From Chryseobacterium sp. 18061 (GTDB taxonomy: Bacteria; Pseudomonadota; Gammaproteobacteria; Enterobacterales; Enterobacteriaceae), in NCBI GenBank assembly GCA_902706205.1, contig CACSKA010000005.1, positions 356,565-420,564 of the forward strand: DNA of 64,000 nt. Reading direction: 5' to 3'. Below the pieces are notes generated by a model. It was given only the letters and a program-made list of their open reading frames with translations, made no database searches and was not told the DNA's origin. Below, one piece after another: positions 41,013 through 49,389 of this stretch (its first letter is position 1; every line of letters begins with the position of its first letter). Position numbers and translations under genes: made by a program.

Positions 41013-41055
41013 CATGACCTGGTTTGTTTCTATAAAAGAAACAGACCAGGTCATG
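41013..41055. terminator. 19-bp hairpin overlapping the iclR-type stop codon
   Basis: CATGACCTGGTTTGTTTCT pairs with AGAAACAGACCAGGTCATG across an ATAAA loop, with one G-T type mismatch. The right arm includes the stop codon of the minus-strand IclR gene (41051-41053). On the plus strand the stem is followed by ACGGTTTTAT. Likely a transcript end and barrier between the two accessory regulators. Confidence 0.65.
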
Positions 41056-41743
41056 ACGGTTTTATGAGCATCCGAGCCAATTCGTGCAGCGATTGCTGGC
41101 GGCGTTCCACCTCGGCAGGTTCCGGGTTCCACATGCCTGCAAACGCTAATGAGGCGGAATGTTCGCCCAAAGGTTGTGCCATCGAGACTTCGCCATCGCT
41201 GTGATGCCAGACCACGTGGCCTTTTTCACGCTGCTGATGCACATGAGGCGCCAGCTGTTGCCACTGCTCTGGACTGAAACGTTTCTGAAGGCTTTCGTCG
41301 TTTTCGCCAGCCAGCAGAGACATACCGATGACCGACTGCCAGGCAGGCAGCATATGGAAACCGGCCAGTGCCTGACTCATTTTGCTGCCCGGCTCCGAGT
41401 GCCAGATATAAATCACCTGGTCCTCCCAAAGAACGCCCATCGCCACGACCAGATCGCCAGGAGCGGCGCGTTCGAGGATCGGCAACGCATGAGAAAACAG
41501 CGCGGAGCCGCGAATGGCCTGAGCGGCCAGCGCATGAATGCCCGGCCCCGGAAGATAGCGTCGCTGCTCGTCCTGCATGGTCAGGCCGATCGACGCCATG
41601 GTCATTAGCAGTCGGTTCACGCGGGTGGTGTTGATTCCCATCAGGCGCGCCAACTCACGACAGCCAATGGCCCGGCCGCTGGAGACCAGATATTGCAAAC
41701 AGCGGATGCCATCGATCAGGCTTTGGTTCGGTTGAGAGGACAT
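41051..41743 (-). CDS. IclR-family transcription regulator
   Basis: Regulator of 230 residues with an N-terminal winged HTH (SLIDGIRCLQYLVSSGRAIG then CRELARLMGINTTRVNRLLM, about 8-50) and an IclR effector domain containing GVLWEDQVIYIWHSEPG. The start MSSQPNQSLIDG follows GGAG by 5 bases; 21 upstream in-frame codons are excluded. Divergent from the FAD oxidoreductase with 67 bp between, the arrangement of a local repressor or activator sensing the enzyme's substrate or product. Ligand unknown; not in E. coli K-12 at this spot. Confidence 0.9.
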   Translation of the reverse strand: MSSQPNQSLIDGIRCLQYLVSSGRAIGCRELARLMGINTTRVNRLLMTMASIGLTMQDEQRRYLPGPGIHALAAQAIRGSALFSHALPILERAAPGDLVVAMGVLWEDQVIYIWHSEPGSKMSQALAGFHMLPAWQSVIGMSLLAGENDESLQKRFSPEQWQQLAPHVHQQREKGHVVWHHSDGEVSMAQPLGEHSASLAFAGMWNPEPAEVERRQQSLHELARMLIKPS

Positions 41744-41810
41744 TAACGCTCCGTCCGTTACAGGATTATAAAGCAATGATTTTAGCGCCAGCTCAAAAGG
41801 ATACAAGGTA

Positions 41811-44069
41811 ATGAATATCTACCCGCCATGTGACAGCAGAACCTTTCCTGTGCAACCGCTGCACGCTGATTTTGTCGTAGCCGGAGGTGGTCTGGCTGGG
41901 CTATGCGCCGCCCTCGCGGCTGCACGTCGCGGGTTGGAGGTTATCCTGATTCAGGACCGTCCGGTTCTCGGCGGCAACGCGTCGAGCGAAGTCAGATTAT
42001 GGGCCAACGGCGCGACGTCGCACATGGGCAACAACAACCGCTGGGCGAGAGAAGGCGGCATCATGGGTGAAATCATGGAGGAAAACCTGTGGCGCAATAA
42101 AGAAGGTAACCCGGTGATGTTCGACCTGGTGCTGCTGGATATGGCGCGCAGCCAGCCTGGGTTGACGTTACTGCTCAACACCGCCGTGTATGAAGTGCAA
42201 AAAGAGCATAACCGCATTACTCAAGTCAGCGCCTTTAACGCCATTAATGAAACCTTCTACCTGGTTTCCGCCTCGCAGTTTTGCGATGCCACCGGTGACG
42301 GTGTGCTGGGCTATCTGGCAGGCGCTGAATTCCGCGAAGGCGCAGAGGAAGAAAGTGAACTGGGCGAAAAAATGGCCCCTGGCGACAACTTCGGCCACAA
42401 ACTGGGGCATTCGATCTATTTCTACACCAAAAAGACCGAGGGTCCGGTCAACTTTGTCCCGCCCTCTTTTGCGCTAAAAGAAATAACCGACATACCGCGC
42501 TATAAGCGGCTCACGTCTACGCTGAACGGCTGCGACCTGTGGTGGCTAGAATGGGGAGGTCGCCTCGATACCGTCTATGAAAGCGAAACCATCAAGTGGG
42601 AGCTGTGGAAAATCGTCTGGGGTGTGTGGGATCACATCAAAAATTCCGGCGAGTTTCCTGAAGCCGCCAACATGACTATCGAATGGGTCGGCTCGGTGCC
42701 CGGCAAGCGCGAAAGCCGCCGCTTTATGGGCGATCACCTGCTGAGTCAGCAAGACATTGTCGAACAGCGCGATGATTATGACGCCGTCGGCTACGGCGGC
42801 TGGTCGATAGATTTGCATCCCGCTGATGGTGTTTACAGCACCCACGACGGCTGCCGTCAGTTTCACAGTAAAGGTACCTACACCATCCCCTGGCGCAGCC
42901 TTTACAGCCGCTCGCTGGATAACTTATTCCTGACCGGACGACTGATTTCCGCCTCGCACGTCGCCTTCGGTAGCGCCCGCGTGATGTGTACCTGCGGGCT
43001 ACTCGGCGAAGTGGCTGGCGCAGGTGCGGCACTCTGTCATGAGCACGCCATCACGCCAAAAGCGCTGGCGGGCCAGCAACGCATAGGCGAACTGCAGCAG
43101 CGTTTGCAGGCATCGGGCTGTTATATTCCGCGCCAGTGGCTGGATGACCCTGCCCTTGGCGCTGAAATCAGCGTCAGCAGCGAACTGCAATTGAGCGAGC
43201 TGCCCCCGAACGGTACGTGGCACTCTCTGCGCGAACGAATGGCACTTCTGCTGCCCATGAAAACCGGTGAAACACTGCCTGAATTGTCATTCACCTTACG
43301 CAGCCAAAACCCGCAGACGCTGGACATCACGCTATTGGGCAGCCTGCGCCCCGGGAACTTCACCCCGGAGTTACGTTACGCCAGCCATCGCATTAGCGTA
43401 AATGGAGAAGGCGAATACCGTTGCCAGCTCGACTGGGTAAGCGATCGTGACCAGTACGTTTTCGTTGCCTTCGACGCACAGGAAAATATCGACATCGCGC
43501 TGACCGACGTTCGGCTTCCCGGCATCATGACCGTGTTCAACAGCCTGAACGCCCGCGTCGCCAAACACACTCGCCAGGTGGTCGACGGCGACTACGGCGT
43601 GGACGAGTTCGACTTCTGGCTACCACGCCGCCACCCGAATCAGATCCTGCCCGCGCTGCGTTTTGCTACGCCGCGGCGCTGCTATCCGGCAACGCATTTG
43701 CTCAATGGTCGCCTGCGCCCGGAACAGCAAACTAACGCCTGGGTTCCTGCGCTAAACGATAAAAACCCGACGATTCTCTGGCATTGGCCAGAGATGCTGA
43801 CGATTCACAGCCTGACGCTGGTGCAGGACAACGATTTCGACAACGCGATGGAAACTGTGCAGATGGGCCATGCCAGCGCGGTGACACCACATTGCATCAC
43901 CCATTACCGCCTGTGGGCGGACGAAACGTTACTGGCAGAAGTCGAAAACAACCACCATTCCGTGTGCAGGCATGAGTTCCCCACCGCCATTCGCGTACGT
44001 GAAGTGCGGCTGGAAATTCTCGCCACTGCGGGCGCGCTGCCCGCAGTCTATTCACTCAACGTTCGCTAA
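41811..44069 (+). CDS. FAD-dependent oxidoreductase (FAD_oxidored family) with C-terminal beta domain
   Basis: 752-residue flavoprotein. FAD motif VVAGGGLAGLCAALAAARRG at about 24-43, then GGNASSEVRLWANGATSHMG, the signature of the FAD_oxidored family found in sugar-degradation clusters of many bacteria. FCDATGDGVLGYLAGAEFR near 160 and LFLTGRLISASHVAFGSARV near 370 complete the flavin domain. The last 250 residues look beta-rich, possibly a discoidin/jelly-roll carbohydrate-binding module (WVPALNDKNPTILWHW). No signal peptide, so cytoplasmic. Substrate unknown; a sugar or glycoside is an inference. Its end overlaps yggR by 4 bp, convergent. Confidence 0.85.
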   Translation: MNIYPPCDSRTFPVQPLHADFVVAGGGLAGLCAALAAARRGLEVILIQDRPVLGGNASSEVRLWANGATSHMGNNNRWAREGGIMGEIMEENLWRNKEGNPVMFDLVLLDMARSQPGLTLLLNTAVYEVQKEHNRITQVSAFNAINETFYLVSASQFCDATGDGVLGYLAGAEFREGAEEESELGEKMAPGDNFGHKLGHSIYFYTKKTEGPVNFVPPSFALKEITDIPRYKRLTSTLNGCDLWWLEWGGRLDTVYESETIKWELWKIVWGVWDHIKNSGEFPEAANMTIEWVGSVPGKRESRRFMGDHLLSQQDIVEQRDDYDAVGYGGWSIDLHPADGVYSTHDGCRQFHSKGTYTIPWRSLYSRSLDNLFLTGRLISASHVAFGSARVMCTCGLLGEVAGAGAALCHEHAITPKALAGQQRIGELQQRLQASGCYIPRQWLDDPALGAEISVSSELQLSELPPNGTWHSLRERMALLLPMKTGETLPELSFTLRSQNPQTLDITLLGSLRPGNFTPELRYASHRISVNGEGEYRCQLDWVSDRDQYVFVAFDAQENIDIALTDVRLPGIMTVFNSLNARVAKHTRQVVDGDYGVDEFDFWLPRRHPNQILPALRFATPRRCYPATHLLNGRLRPEQQTNAWVPALNDKNPTILWHWPEMLTIHSLTLVQDNDFDNAMETVQMGHASAVTPHCITHYRLWADETLLAEVENNHHSVCRHEFPTAIRVREVRLEILATAGALPAVYSLNVR

Positions 44070-45046
44070 AGGCGGCCTGCTTCCTGTCGCTGCTGGAAAC
44101 ACTGCGTAAACGTCATCATCCCCATCAGCTGCCCGGCCTGCATCACGCCGGGCAGCTGATGGGTTTTGCCATCGCGAATCAGACTGCCGACCGCAGGCGT
44201 GTTGACCAGCAATTCGTACAGCGCCACGCGCCCGCCCTGTTTATCGGGCAGTAGCTTTTGCGATAGCACCGCACACAGGCTTCCCGCAAGCTGACTGCGA
44301 ACCTGCTCTTTTTCCCCGGCCGGAAATACATCCACCAGCCTTTCAATGGCCTGTGCCGCGCCTCGCGTGTGCAGCGTCGACAGCACCAGATGCCCGGTTT
44401 CTGCCGCCGTAAGCGCCAGGCGAATGGTTTCGGTGTCGCGCAGTTCACCGAGCATTATCACATCGGGGTCCTGACGCAATGCCACACGCAGCGCCGCAGA
44501 AAATGACCCGCAATGCGCCCCAACTTCACGCTGATGAATCAGACATCGCTCACTGTGATGCATAAACTCGACCGGATCTTCCAGGGTCAGAATATGCCCG
44601 TCACGCTGATGATTGAGATAATCAACCATCGCCGCCAGTGTGGTGGATTTACCGCTGCCGGTGGCACCGGTCACCAGAATCAGCCCGCTTTCTCCGGCTA
44701 ACAGTTCGCTGATGGCGGGCGGCACGCCAAGCTCCGCCAGCTGCGGACAGATTTCCGGCAACAGTCGTAAAACTAATGATACGCCGTCCATATGCCGGAA
44801 CACACTGGCGCGCAGCCGCGTGCCGCTGTCCGTCTGCACCGCAAAATCACACTGGTTTTCCTTTTCCCAATGCCCTATCGCCGTTTCACTCAGCCAGTTT
44901 TGCAACAGCGTTTGTGGCTCCGGCGCACTGAAAGGTGCCGGTTCGAGGAGTCCTCGCCGCCGCCAGCGCACCGTGCCATTACTGCACAGGTGTAGATCCG
45001 AGACATTATGCTTTACACTAAGGGCCACAATTTCCTGCATATCCAT
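44066..45046 (-). CDS. yggR: PilT-like secretion ATPase YggR
   Basis: Hexameric PilT/GspE-type ATPase. The start MDMQEIVALSVKHNVSDLHL gives 326 residues, the E. coli length; 11 upstream in-frame codons are excluded. N-terminal PAS-like N2D (about 1-100), then Walker A GATGSGKSTT (about 129-138), the Asp box ILTLEDPVEF, Walker B DPDVIMLGELRD (about 197-208) and His box TGHLVLSTLHT. No pilus genes are nearby; in E. coli its partner system is unclear. Divergent from yggS, with 15 bp between start codons. Confidence 0.94.
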   Translation of the reverse strand: MDMQEIVALSVKHNVSDLHLCSNGTVRWRRRGLLEPAPFSAPEPQTLLQNWLSETAIGHWEKENQCDFAVQTDSGTRLRASVFRHMDGVSLVLRLLPEICPQLAELGVPPAISELLAGESGLILVTGATGSGKSTTLAAMVDYLNHQRDGHILTLEDPVEFMHHSERCLIHQREVGAHCGSFSAALRVALRQDPDVIMLGELRDTETIRLALTAAETGHLVLSTLHTRGAAQAIERLVDVFPAGEKEQVRSQLAGSLCAVLSQKLLPDKQGGRVALYELLVNTPAVGSLIRDGKTHQLPGVMQAGQLMGMMTFTQCFQQRQEAGRL

Positions 45047-45061
45047 ACCATCATCCTGAAA

Positions 45062-45766
45062 ATGAACGACATTGCGCATAACCTGACACAGGTCAGGGAC
45101 AAAATCTCAGCCGCTGTCGCCCTTTGCGGCCGTGCTCCAGAAGAAGTTACGTTGCTTGCAGTGAGTAAAACGAAACCTGCGAGCGCCATCGAAGAAGCTA
45201 TCGCTGCGGGCCAACGCGCCTTTGGTGAAAACTACGTTCAGGAAGGAATAGAAAAGGTCCGCTTTTTTCAGGACGCGGGACAAAATGACCTGCAGTGGCA
45301 CTTTATTGGCCCGCTGCAGTCGAACAAAAGCCGGCTGGTGGCAGAGCATTTCGACTGGTGTCACACCGTTGACCGCCTGCGCATCGCCAGCCGTTTGAGC
45401 GAACAGCGCCCTGCGCATTTGCCGCCGCTGAATGTGCTTATTCAGGTCAATATCAGCGATGAATCGAGCAAATCCGGTATCGCGCCAGAGGAAGTCGATG
45501 CGCTGGCCGCCGCAGTGGCCGCTCTGCCAGGTCTGAGCCTGCGTGGGCTGATGGCCATTCCGGCGCCTGAGTCAGAATATGTAAGGCAGTTTGCGGTAGC
45601 GCAACAAATGGCGGTAGCATTTGCCCGGCTGAAAACGCGTTATCCGTCCGTGGACACGCTCTCTCTGGGCATGTCAGACGACATGGAAGCCGCGATTGCG
45701 GCGGGTAGCACGATGGTGCGCATCGGTACCGCTATTTTTGGTGCGCGCGATTACACACAACAATAA
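45062..45766 (+). CDS. yggS: PLP homeostasis protein YggS (YBL036C family)
   Basis: PLP-binding protein without known catalysis that maintains vitamin B6 and amino-acid/2-oxoacid balance. The start MNDIAHNLTQVRDKISAAV gives 234 residues, as in E. coli; 18 upstream in-frame codons overlap the yggR start and are excluded. The PLP lysine is K36 in LLAVSKTKPAS; the phosphate pocket includes SLGMSDDMEAAIAAGSTMVR near the C-terminus. First of the yggS-yggT-yggU-rdgB-hemW cluster. Confidence 0.97.
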   Translation: MNDIAHNLTQVRDKISAAVALCGRAPEEVTLLAVSKTKPASAIEEAIAAGQRAFGENYVQEGIEKVRFFQDAGQNDLQWHFIGPLQSNKSRLVAEHFDWCHTVDRLRIASRLSEQRPAHLPPLNVLIQVNISDESSKSGIAPEEVDALAAAVAALPGLSLRGLMAIPAPESEYVRQFAVAQQMAVAFARLKTRYPSVDTLSLGMSDDMEAAIAAGSTMVRIGTAIFGARDYTQQ

Positions 45767-45788
45767 ATAAGGAAAACTGAGGAACGCC

Positions 45789-46355
45789 ATGAAGACGTTG
45801 ACTTTCCTGCTTTCGACAGTGATTGAGCTGTACACGATGGTGATGCTGCTCCGCGTCTGGATGCAGTGGGCTCGCTGTGATTTTTACAACCCTTTCTCGC
45901 AGTTCGTGGTGAAAGCCACTCAACCGCTGGTTGGGCCGCTGCGTCGCGTTATTCCTGCGATGGGGCCGATTGACAGTTCATCATTATTGATCGCCTTCGT
46001 GCTCTGCGTACTGAAAGCTATCGTGCTGTTTATGGTTATCACCTTCCAGCCCATTATCTGGATTTCCGCGGTGCTGATTCTGGTGAAAACCATCGGCCTG
46101 CTGATTTTCTGGGTACTGATGCTGATGGCGATTATGAGCTGGGTCAGCCGCGGCCGTAGCCCGGTGGAGTTTGTGCTGATGCAGCTGGCCGACCCGCTGC
46201 TGCGCCCAATTCGCGGTATGCTGCCATCGATGGGTGGCATCGACTTCTCGCCGATGATCCTCGTGTTGCTGCTGTACGTGGCCAATATGGGCATCTCCGA
46301 GCTGTTACAGGCTACCGGAAATATGCTGCTGCCGGGGCTGTGGATGGCGCTATGA
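45789..46355 (+). CDS. yggT: YggT family inner-membrane protein
   Basis: Membrane protein of 188 residues with two tandem YGGT repeats (about 1-85 and 95-188), each with two or so hydrophobic helices and a P-F/L-RPI(R)G-type motif: [16 protein letters not shown] and [17 protein letters not shown]. Function is not firmly known; a link to osmotic stress or potassium uptake is reported in E. coli. The stop overlaps the yggU start (ATGA). Confidence 0.94.
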   Translation: MKTLTFLLSTVIELYTMVMLLRVWMQWARCDFYNPFSQFVVKATQPLVGPLRRVIPAMGPIDSSSLLIAFVLCVLKAIVLFMVITFQPIIWISAVLILVKTIGLLIFWVLMLMAIMSWVSRGRSPVEFVLMQLADPLLRPIRGMLPSMGGIDFSPMILVLLLYVANMGISELLQATGNMLLPGLWMAL

Positions 46356-46639
46356 GTGCCGTTGAAGTCTGCGACGACGGGCTGGTTTTACGGCTGTACA
46401 TTCAGCCGAAAGCCAGCCGTGACAGCATTGTCGGACTACATGGCGACGAACTAAAAGTCGCCATCACCGCACCGCCGGTGGACGGCCAGGCCAATGCGCA
46501 TTTGGTAAAATATCTCGCCAAGCAGTTTCGCGTCGCGAAGAGCCAGGTGATAATTGAGAAAGGCGAATTGGGCCGCCACAAGCAGGTAAAAATCATTCAA
46601 CCGCAACAGATCCCTTCGGGCGTTGACGCGCTCACCTGA
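46352..46639 (+). CDS. yggU: DUF167 protein YggU
   Basis: Small conserved protein of unknown role (DUF167). The ATG at 46352 ([15 protein letters not shown], 95 residues) overlaps the yggT stop; a start four codons upstream (MDGA) is possible. Conserved core: [20 protein letters not shown], then [20 protein letters not shown]. In the coupled yggS-hemW cluster. Confidence 0.93.
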   Translation: MSAVEVCDDGLVLRLYIQPKASRDSIVGLHGDELKVAITAPPVDGQANAHLVKYLAKQFRVAKSQVIIEKGELGRHKQVKIIQPQQIPSGVDALT

Positions 46640-46650
46640 CAGGACATCCC

Positions 46651-47238
46651 ATGCAAAAAGTAGTTCTGGCTACCGGTAACGCCGGTAAAGTGCGCGAGCT
46701 CGCCTCGCTGTTAAACGATTTTGGTCTCGACGTGGTCGCACAGACCGAACTGAACGTCGAGTCGGTGGAAGAAACCGGGCTGACCTTTATTGAGAACGCG
46801 ATTCTCAAAGCGCGTCACGCCGCGAAAGTCACCGGTCTGCCTGCCATTGCTGATGATTCCGGCCTGGCGGTTGACGTTCTCGGCGGTGCGCCGGGGATTT
46901 ACTCTGCGCGTTATGCGGGTGAAGATGCCAGCGACCAGCAGAATCTGGAAAAGCTTCTGGTTGCGTTGCAAGACGTGCCCGACGATCAACGCCAGGCGCA
47001 GTTCCATTGCGTGCTGGTGTACATGCGTCATGCCGAAGACCCAACGCCGCTGGTGTGCCACGGCAGCTGGCCAGGCGTGATTACCCGTGAAGCCGCGGGC
47101 AACGGTGGCTTTGGCTACGACCCCATATTCTTTGTTCCCGACGCCGGTAAAACGGCGGCTGAACTGAGCCGTGAAGAAAAAATTGCCGTGTCCCACCGTG
47201 GACAGGCGCTGAAACTGTTACTGGAAGCACTGCGTTAA
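46651..47238 (+). CDS. rdgB: dITP/XTP pyrophosphatase RdgB
   Basis: House-cleaning nucleotidase removing dITP, XTP and ITP from the nucleotide pool. 195 residues (197 in E. coli). [20 protein letters not shown] (about 1-20, substrate loop), [16 protein letters not shown] (catalytic metal region), [20 protein letters not shown] (about 68-87) and [12 protein letters not shown] (about 152-163). The stop codon overlaps the hemW ATG by one base (TAATG). Confidence 0.97.
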   Translation: MQKVVLATGNAGKVRELASLLNDFGLDVVAQTELNVESVEETGLTFIENAILKARHAAKVTGLPAIADDSGLAVDVLGGAPGIYSARYAGEDASDQQNLEKLLVALQDVPDDQRQAQFHCVLVYMRHAEDPTPLVCHGSWPGVITREAAGNGGFGYDPIFFVPDAGKTAAELSREEKIAVSHRGQALKLLLEALR

Positions 47239-48380
47239 TGATCGTTCTCCCTCCGCTGAGTCTTTACATTCACATTCCCTGGTGCGTGCAGAAATGCCCG
47301 TACTGCGATTTCAATTCGCACGCGCTGAAAGGCGAAGTGCCGCATGACGACTACGTGCAGCATCTGCTCGCCGATTTAGACGTCGACGTGCCTTACGCAC
47401 AGGGACGCGAAGTAAAAACGATTTTCATTGGCGGAGGCACGCCGAGCCTGCTCTCTGGCCCGGCGATGCAAACATTGCTGGATGGCGTCCGCGCGCGCCT
47501 GAATCTGGCGGCTGATGCAGAAATCACCATGGAAGCCAACCCAGGCACGGTGGAAGCCGACCGCTTTGTGGATTATCAGCGCGCGGGCGTGAACCGCATT
47601 TCGATTGGCGTGCAGAGCTTTAGCGAAGCCAAACTCAAACGTCTGGGGCGCATTCACGACGCTGACGAAGCGAAACGCGCGGCACACCTGGCGACGAGTC
47701 TGAATCTACGCAGCTTTAACCTCGACCTGATGCACGGCCTGCCGGACCAGTCGCTGGAAGAAGCGCTGGACGATCTGCGTCAGGCGATTGCGCTCAATCC
47801 GCCGCATTTGTCGTGGTATCAGCTCACCATCGAACCGAATACGCTTTTTGGCTCGCGCCCGCCAAAACTACCGGACGACGATGCGCTGTGGGATATCTAT
47901 GAGCAGGGCCACCAGCTGCTGAGTGCCGCGGGCTATCAGCAGTATGAAACGTCCGCCTACGCCAAGCCGGGCTATCAGTGTCAGCACAACCTGAACTACT
48001 GGCGTTTTGGCGATTACATAGGCATTGGCTGCGGCGCGCACGGTAAAGTGACGTTCCCGGACGGGCGCATTCTGCGTACCGCCAAAACCCGTCATCCACG
48101 TGGCTATATGGAAGGCCGATATCTGGAGCGTCAGCACGACGTCGAAACCGCAGACAAACCCTTCGAGTTCTTTATGAACCGCTTCCGCCTGCTGGAGCCT
48201 GCCCCTCGTGCTGAATTTACCGCGTTCACAGGTTTGCCGGAGTCTGCGGTTCGCGCGCAGATTGACGAAGCCATCGCACAAGGTTATCTCAGCGAGTGTG
48301 AGCAGTTCTGGCAGATTACCGAACATGGGAAACTGTTCCTCAATTCCCTGCTCGAGCTGTTCCTCTCCGAAGATTCCTGA
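47238..48380 (+). CDS. hemW: Radical SAM heme chaperone HemW
   Basis: Radical SAM protein that binds heme and delivers it to respiratory enzymes; formerly annotated as an oxygen-independent coproporphyrinogen oxidase. 380 residues (378 in E. coli). The cluster motif is C16-x3-C20-x2-C23 followed by D-F (CVQKCPYCDF), the HemW form rather than the HemN form CxC. SAM motif GGGTPSLL at about 68-75. Last gene of the yggS cluster; downstream is the accessory DUF559 gene, where I recall yggM-ansB in E. coli. Confidence 0.96.
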   Translation: MIVLPPLSLYIHIPWCVQKCPYCDFNSHALKGEVPHDDYVQHLLADLDVDVPYAQGREVKTIFIGGGTPSLLSGPAMQTLLDGVRARLNLAADAEITMEANPGTVEADRFVDYQRAGVNRISIGVQSFSEAKLKRLGRIHDADEAKRAAHLATSLNLRSFNLDLMHGLPDQSLEEALDDLRQAIALNPPHLSWYQLTIEPNTLFGSRPPKLPDDDALWDIYEQGHQLLSAAGYQQYETSAYAKPGYQCQHNLNYWRFGDYIGIGCGAHGKVTFPDGRILRTAKTRHPRGYMEGRYLERQHDVETADKPFEFFMNRFRLLEPAPRAEFTAFTGLPESAVRAQIDEAIAQGYLSECEQFWQITEHGKLFLNSLLELFLSEDS

Positions 48381-48443
48381 AGCACGATTCAGGATTTCAT
48401 CTCCCTTTCTGCTAGTTGAAGAAAATGCTGGCAGATTGGGGGG

Positions 48444-48806
48444 ATGGAAAAGATCAGAAGCTTTGCGCGTCAGCTCCGACGTGAACTCACTCCACAAGAA
48501 AGAAAGCTGTGGCATCTGCTACGTAGCCGCCGCTTCTGTCTGTATAAATTCCGTCGACAGCACCCTGTTGAACATTACATTCTTGATTTTGCCTGCTGCG
48601 AAGCTCGTTTGGTGATTGAACTGGATGGTGGTCAGCATGGGGAACGTCAGGGATATGACCAACAGCGAACTGACTTTCTTATCCAGCGGGGTTGGCGCGT
48701 CTTGAGGTTCTGGAATAATGAATTGCAGGATAACGAGAGTGCTGTGTTGGAGAGAATACTGGAAGTGTTACGTGAGATTTTACCCTCACCCCGGCCCTCT
48801 CCCTAA
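48444..48806 (+). CDS. DUF559 (Vsr/endonuclease-fold) protein ending inside a repeat element
   Basis: 120-residue DUF559 protein, a family with the very-short-patch-repair/PD-(D/E)XK-like fold; substrate unproven. Visible: ARQLRRELTPQERKLWHLLR (about 8-27), FRRQHPVEHYILDFACCEAR (about 36-55), the catalytic-type LVIELDGGQHGE and YDQQRTDFLIQRGWRVLRFW. A G-run 4 bases before ATG serves as Shine-Dalgarno. The last eight codons (LPSPRPSP) and the stop lie within the left arm of the palindromic element at 48783. It sits between hemW and yggN, with a different base composition from both; likely acquired. Confidence 0.88.
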   Translation: MEKIRSFARQLRRELTPQERKLWHLLRSRRFCLYKFRRQHPVEHYILDFACCEARLVIELDGGQHGERQGYDQQRTDFLIQRGWRVLRFWNNELQDNESAVLERILEVLREILPSPRPSP

Positions 48807-49376
48807 AAGGGAGAGGGGGAAAAGCCCGGACGGTCCAGTCGACTCTTTGAGAAAGGGAAACTCGATCAATCCTCTCGCCCCTTTGGGGGGAGGAGGAAAA
48901 GCCCTGACGGTCCAGTCGACTCTTTGAGAAAGGGAAAACTCGATCAATCCCCTCGCCCCTTTGGGGAGAGGGGAAAAAGCCCGGACGGTCCAGTCGACTC
49001 TTTGAGAAAGGGAAAACTCGATCAATCCCCTCGCCCCTTTGGGGAGAGGGGGAAAAGCCCTGGCGGTCCAGTCGACTCTTTGAGAAAGGGAAAACTCGAT
49101 CAATCCCCTCGCCCCTTTGGGGAGAGGGGGAAAAGCCCTGACGGTCCAGTCGACTCTTTGAGAAAGGGAAAACTCGATCAATCCCCTCGCCCCTTTGGGG
49201 AGAGGGGGAAAAGCCCTGGCGGTCCAGTCGACTCTTTGAGAAAGGGAAAACTCGATCAATCCCCTCGCCCCTTTGGGGAGAGGGGGAAAAGCCCTGACGG
49301 TCCAGTCGACTCTTTGAGAAAGGGAAAACTCGATCAATCCCCTCGCCCCTTTGGGGAGAGGGTTAGGGTGAGGGGG
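48783..49376. repeat. Hairpin-bounded element with seven-copy 78-bp tandem array
   Basis: The element begins CCCTCACCCCGGCCCTCTCC and ends AGAGGGTTAGGGTGAGGG, i.e. with inverted ends CCCTCACCC/GGGTGAGGG. Between them a unit containing CGGTCCAGTCGACTCTTTGA and a hairpin CCCCTCGCCCCTTTGGGGAG recurs at 48831, 48908, 48986, 49064, 49142, 49220 and 49298: spacing 77, then 78 five times. Units differ at one short site (CCCGGACGG, CCCTGACGG, CCCTGGCGG). The unit length is 26 codons, so frames stay open on both strands; the 183- and 214-codon frames are by-products. No spacers, so not CRISPR. Confidence 0.95.
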
Positions 49377-49389
49377 AAAACAACAACCG

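Noticed and set aside
40689..41204. 171-codon plus-strand frame in the AT-rich gap
   Set aside because: No recognisable family, crosses a strong hairpin and runs antisense through the 3' part of the IclR gene; composition looks non-coding.
48786..49337. 183-codon minus-strand frame with 26-residue repeats
   Set aside because: Product of an array whose unit is a multiple of three with few stops; no start signal or family support. Kept only as a finding.
48831..49376. CRISPR array
   Set aside because: Units are contiguous and near-identical along all 78 bp, without unique spacers, and no cas genes are nearby.
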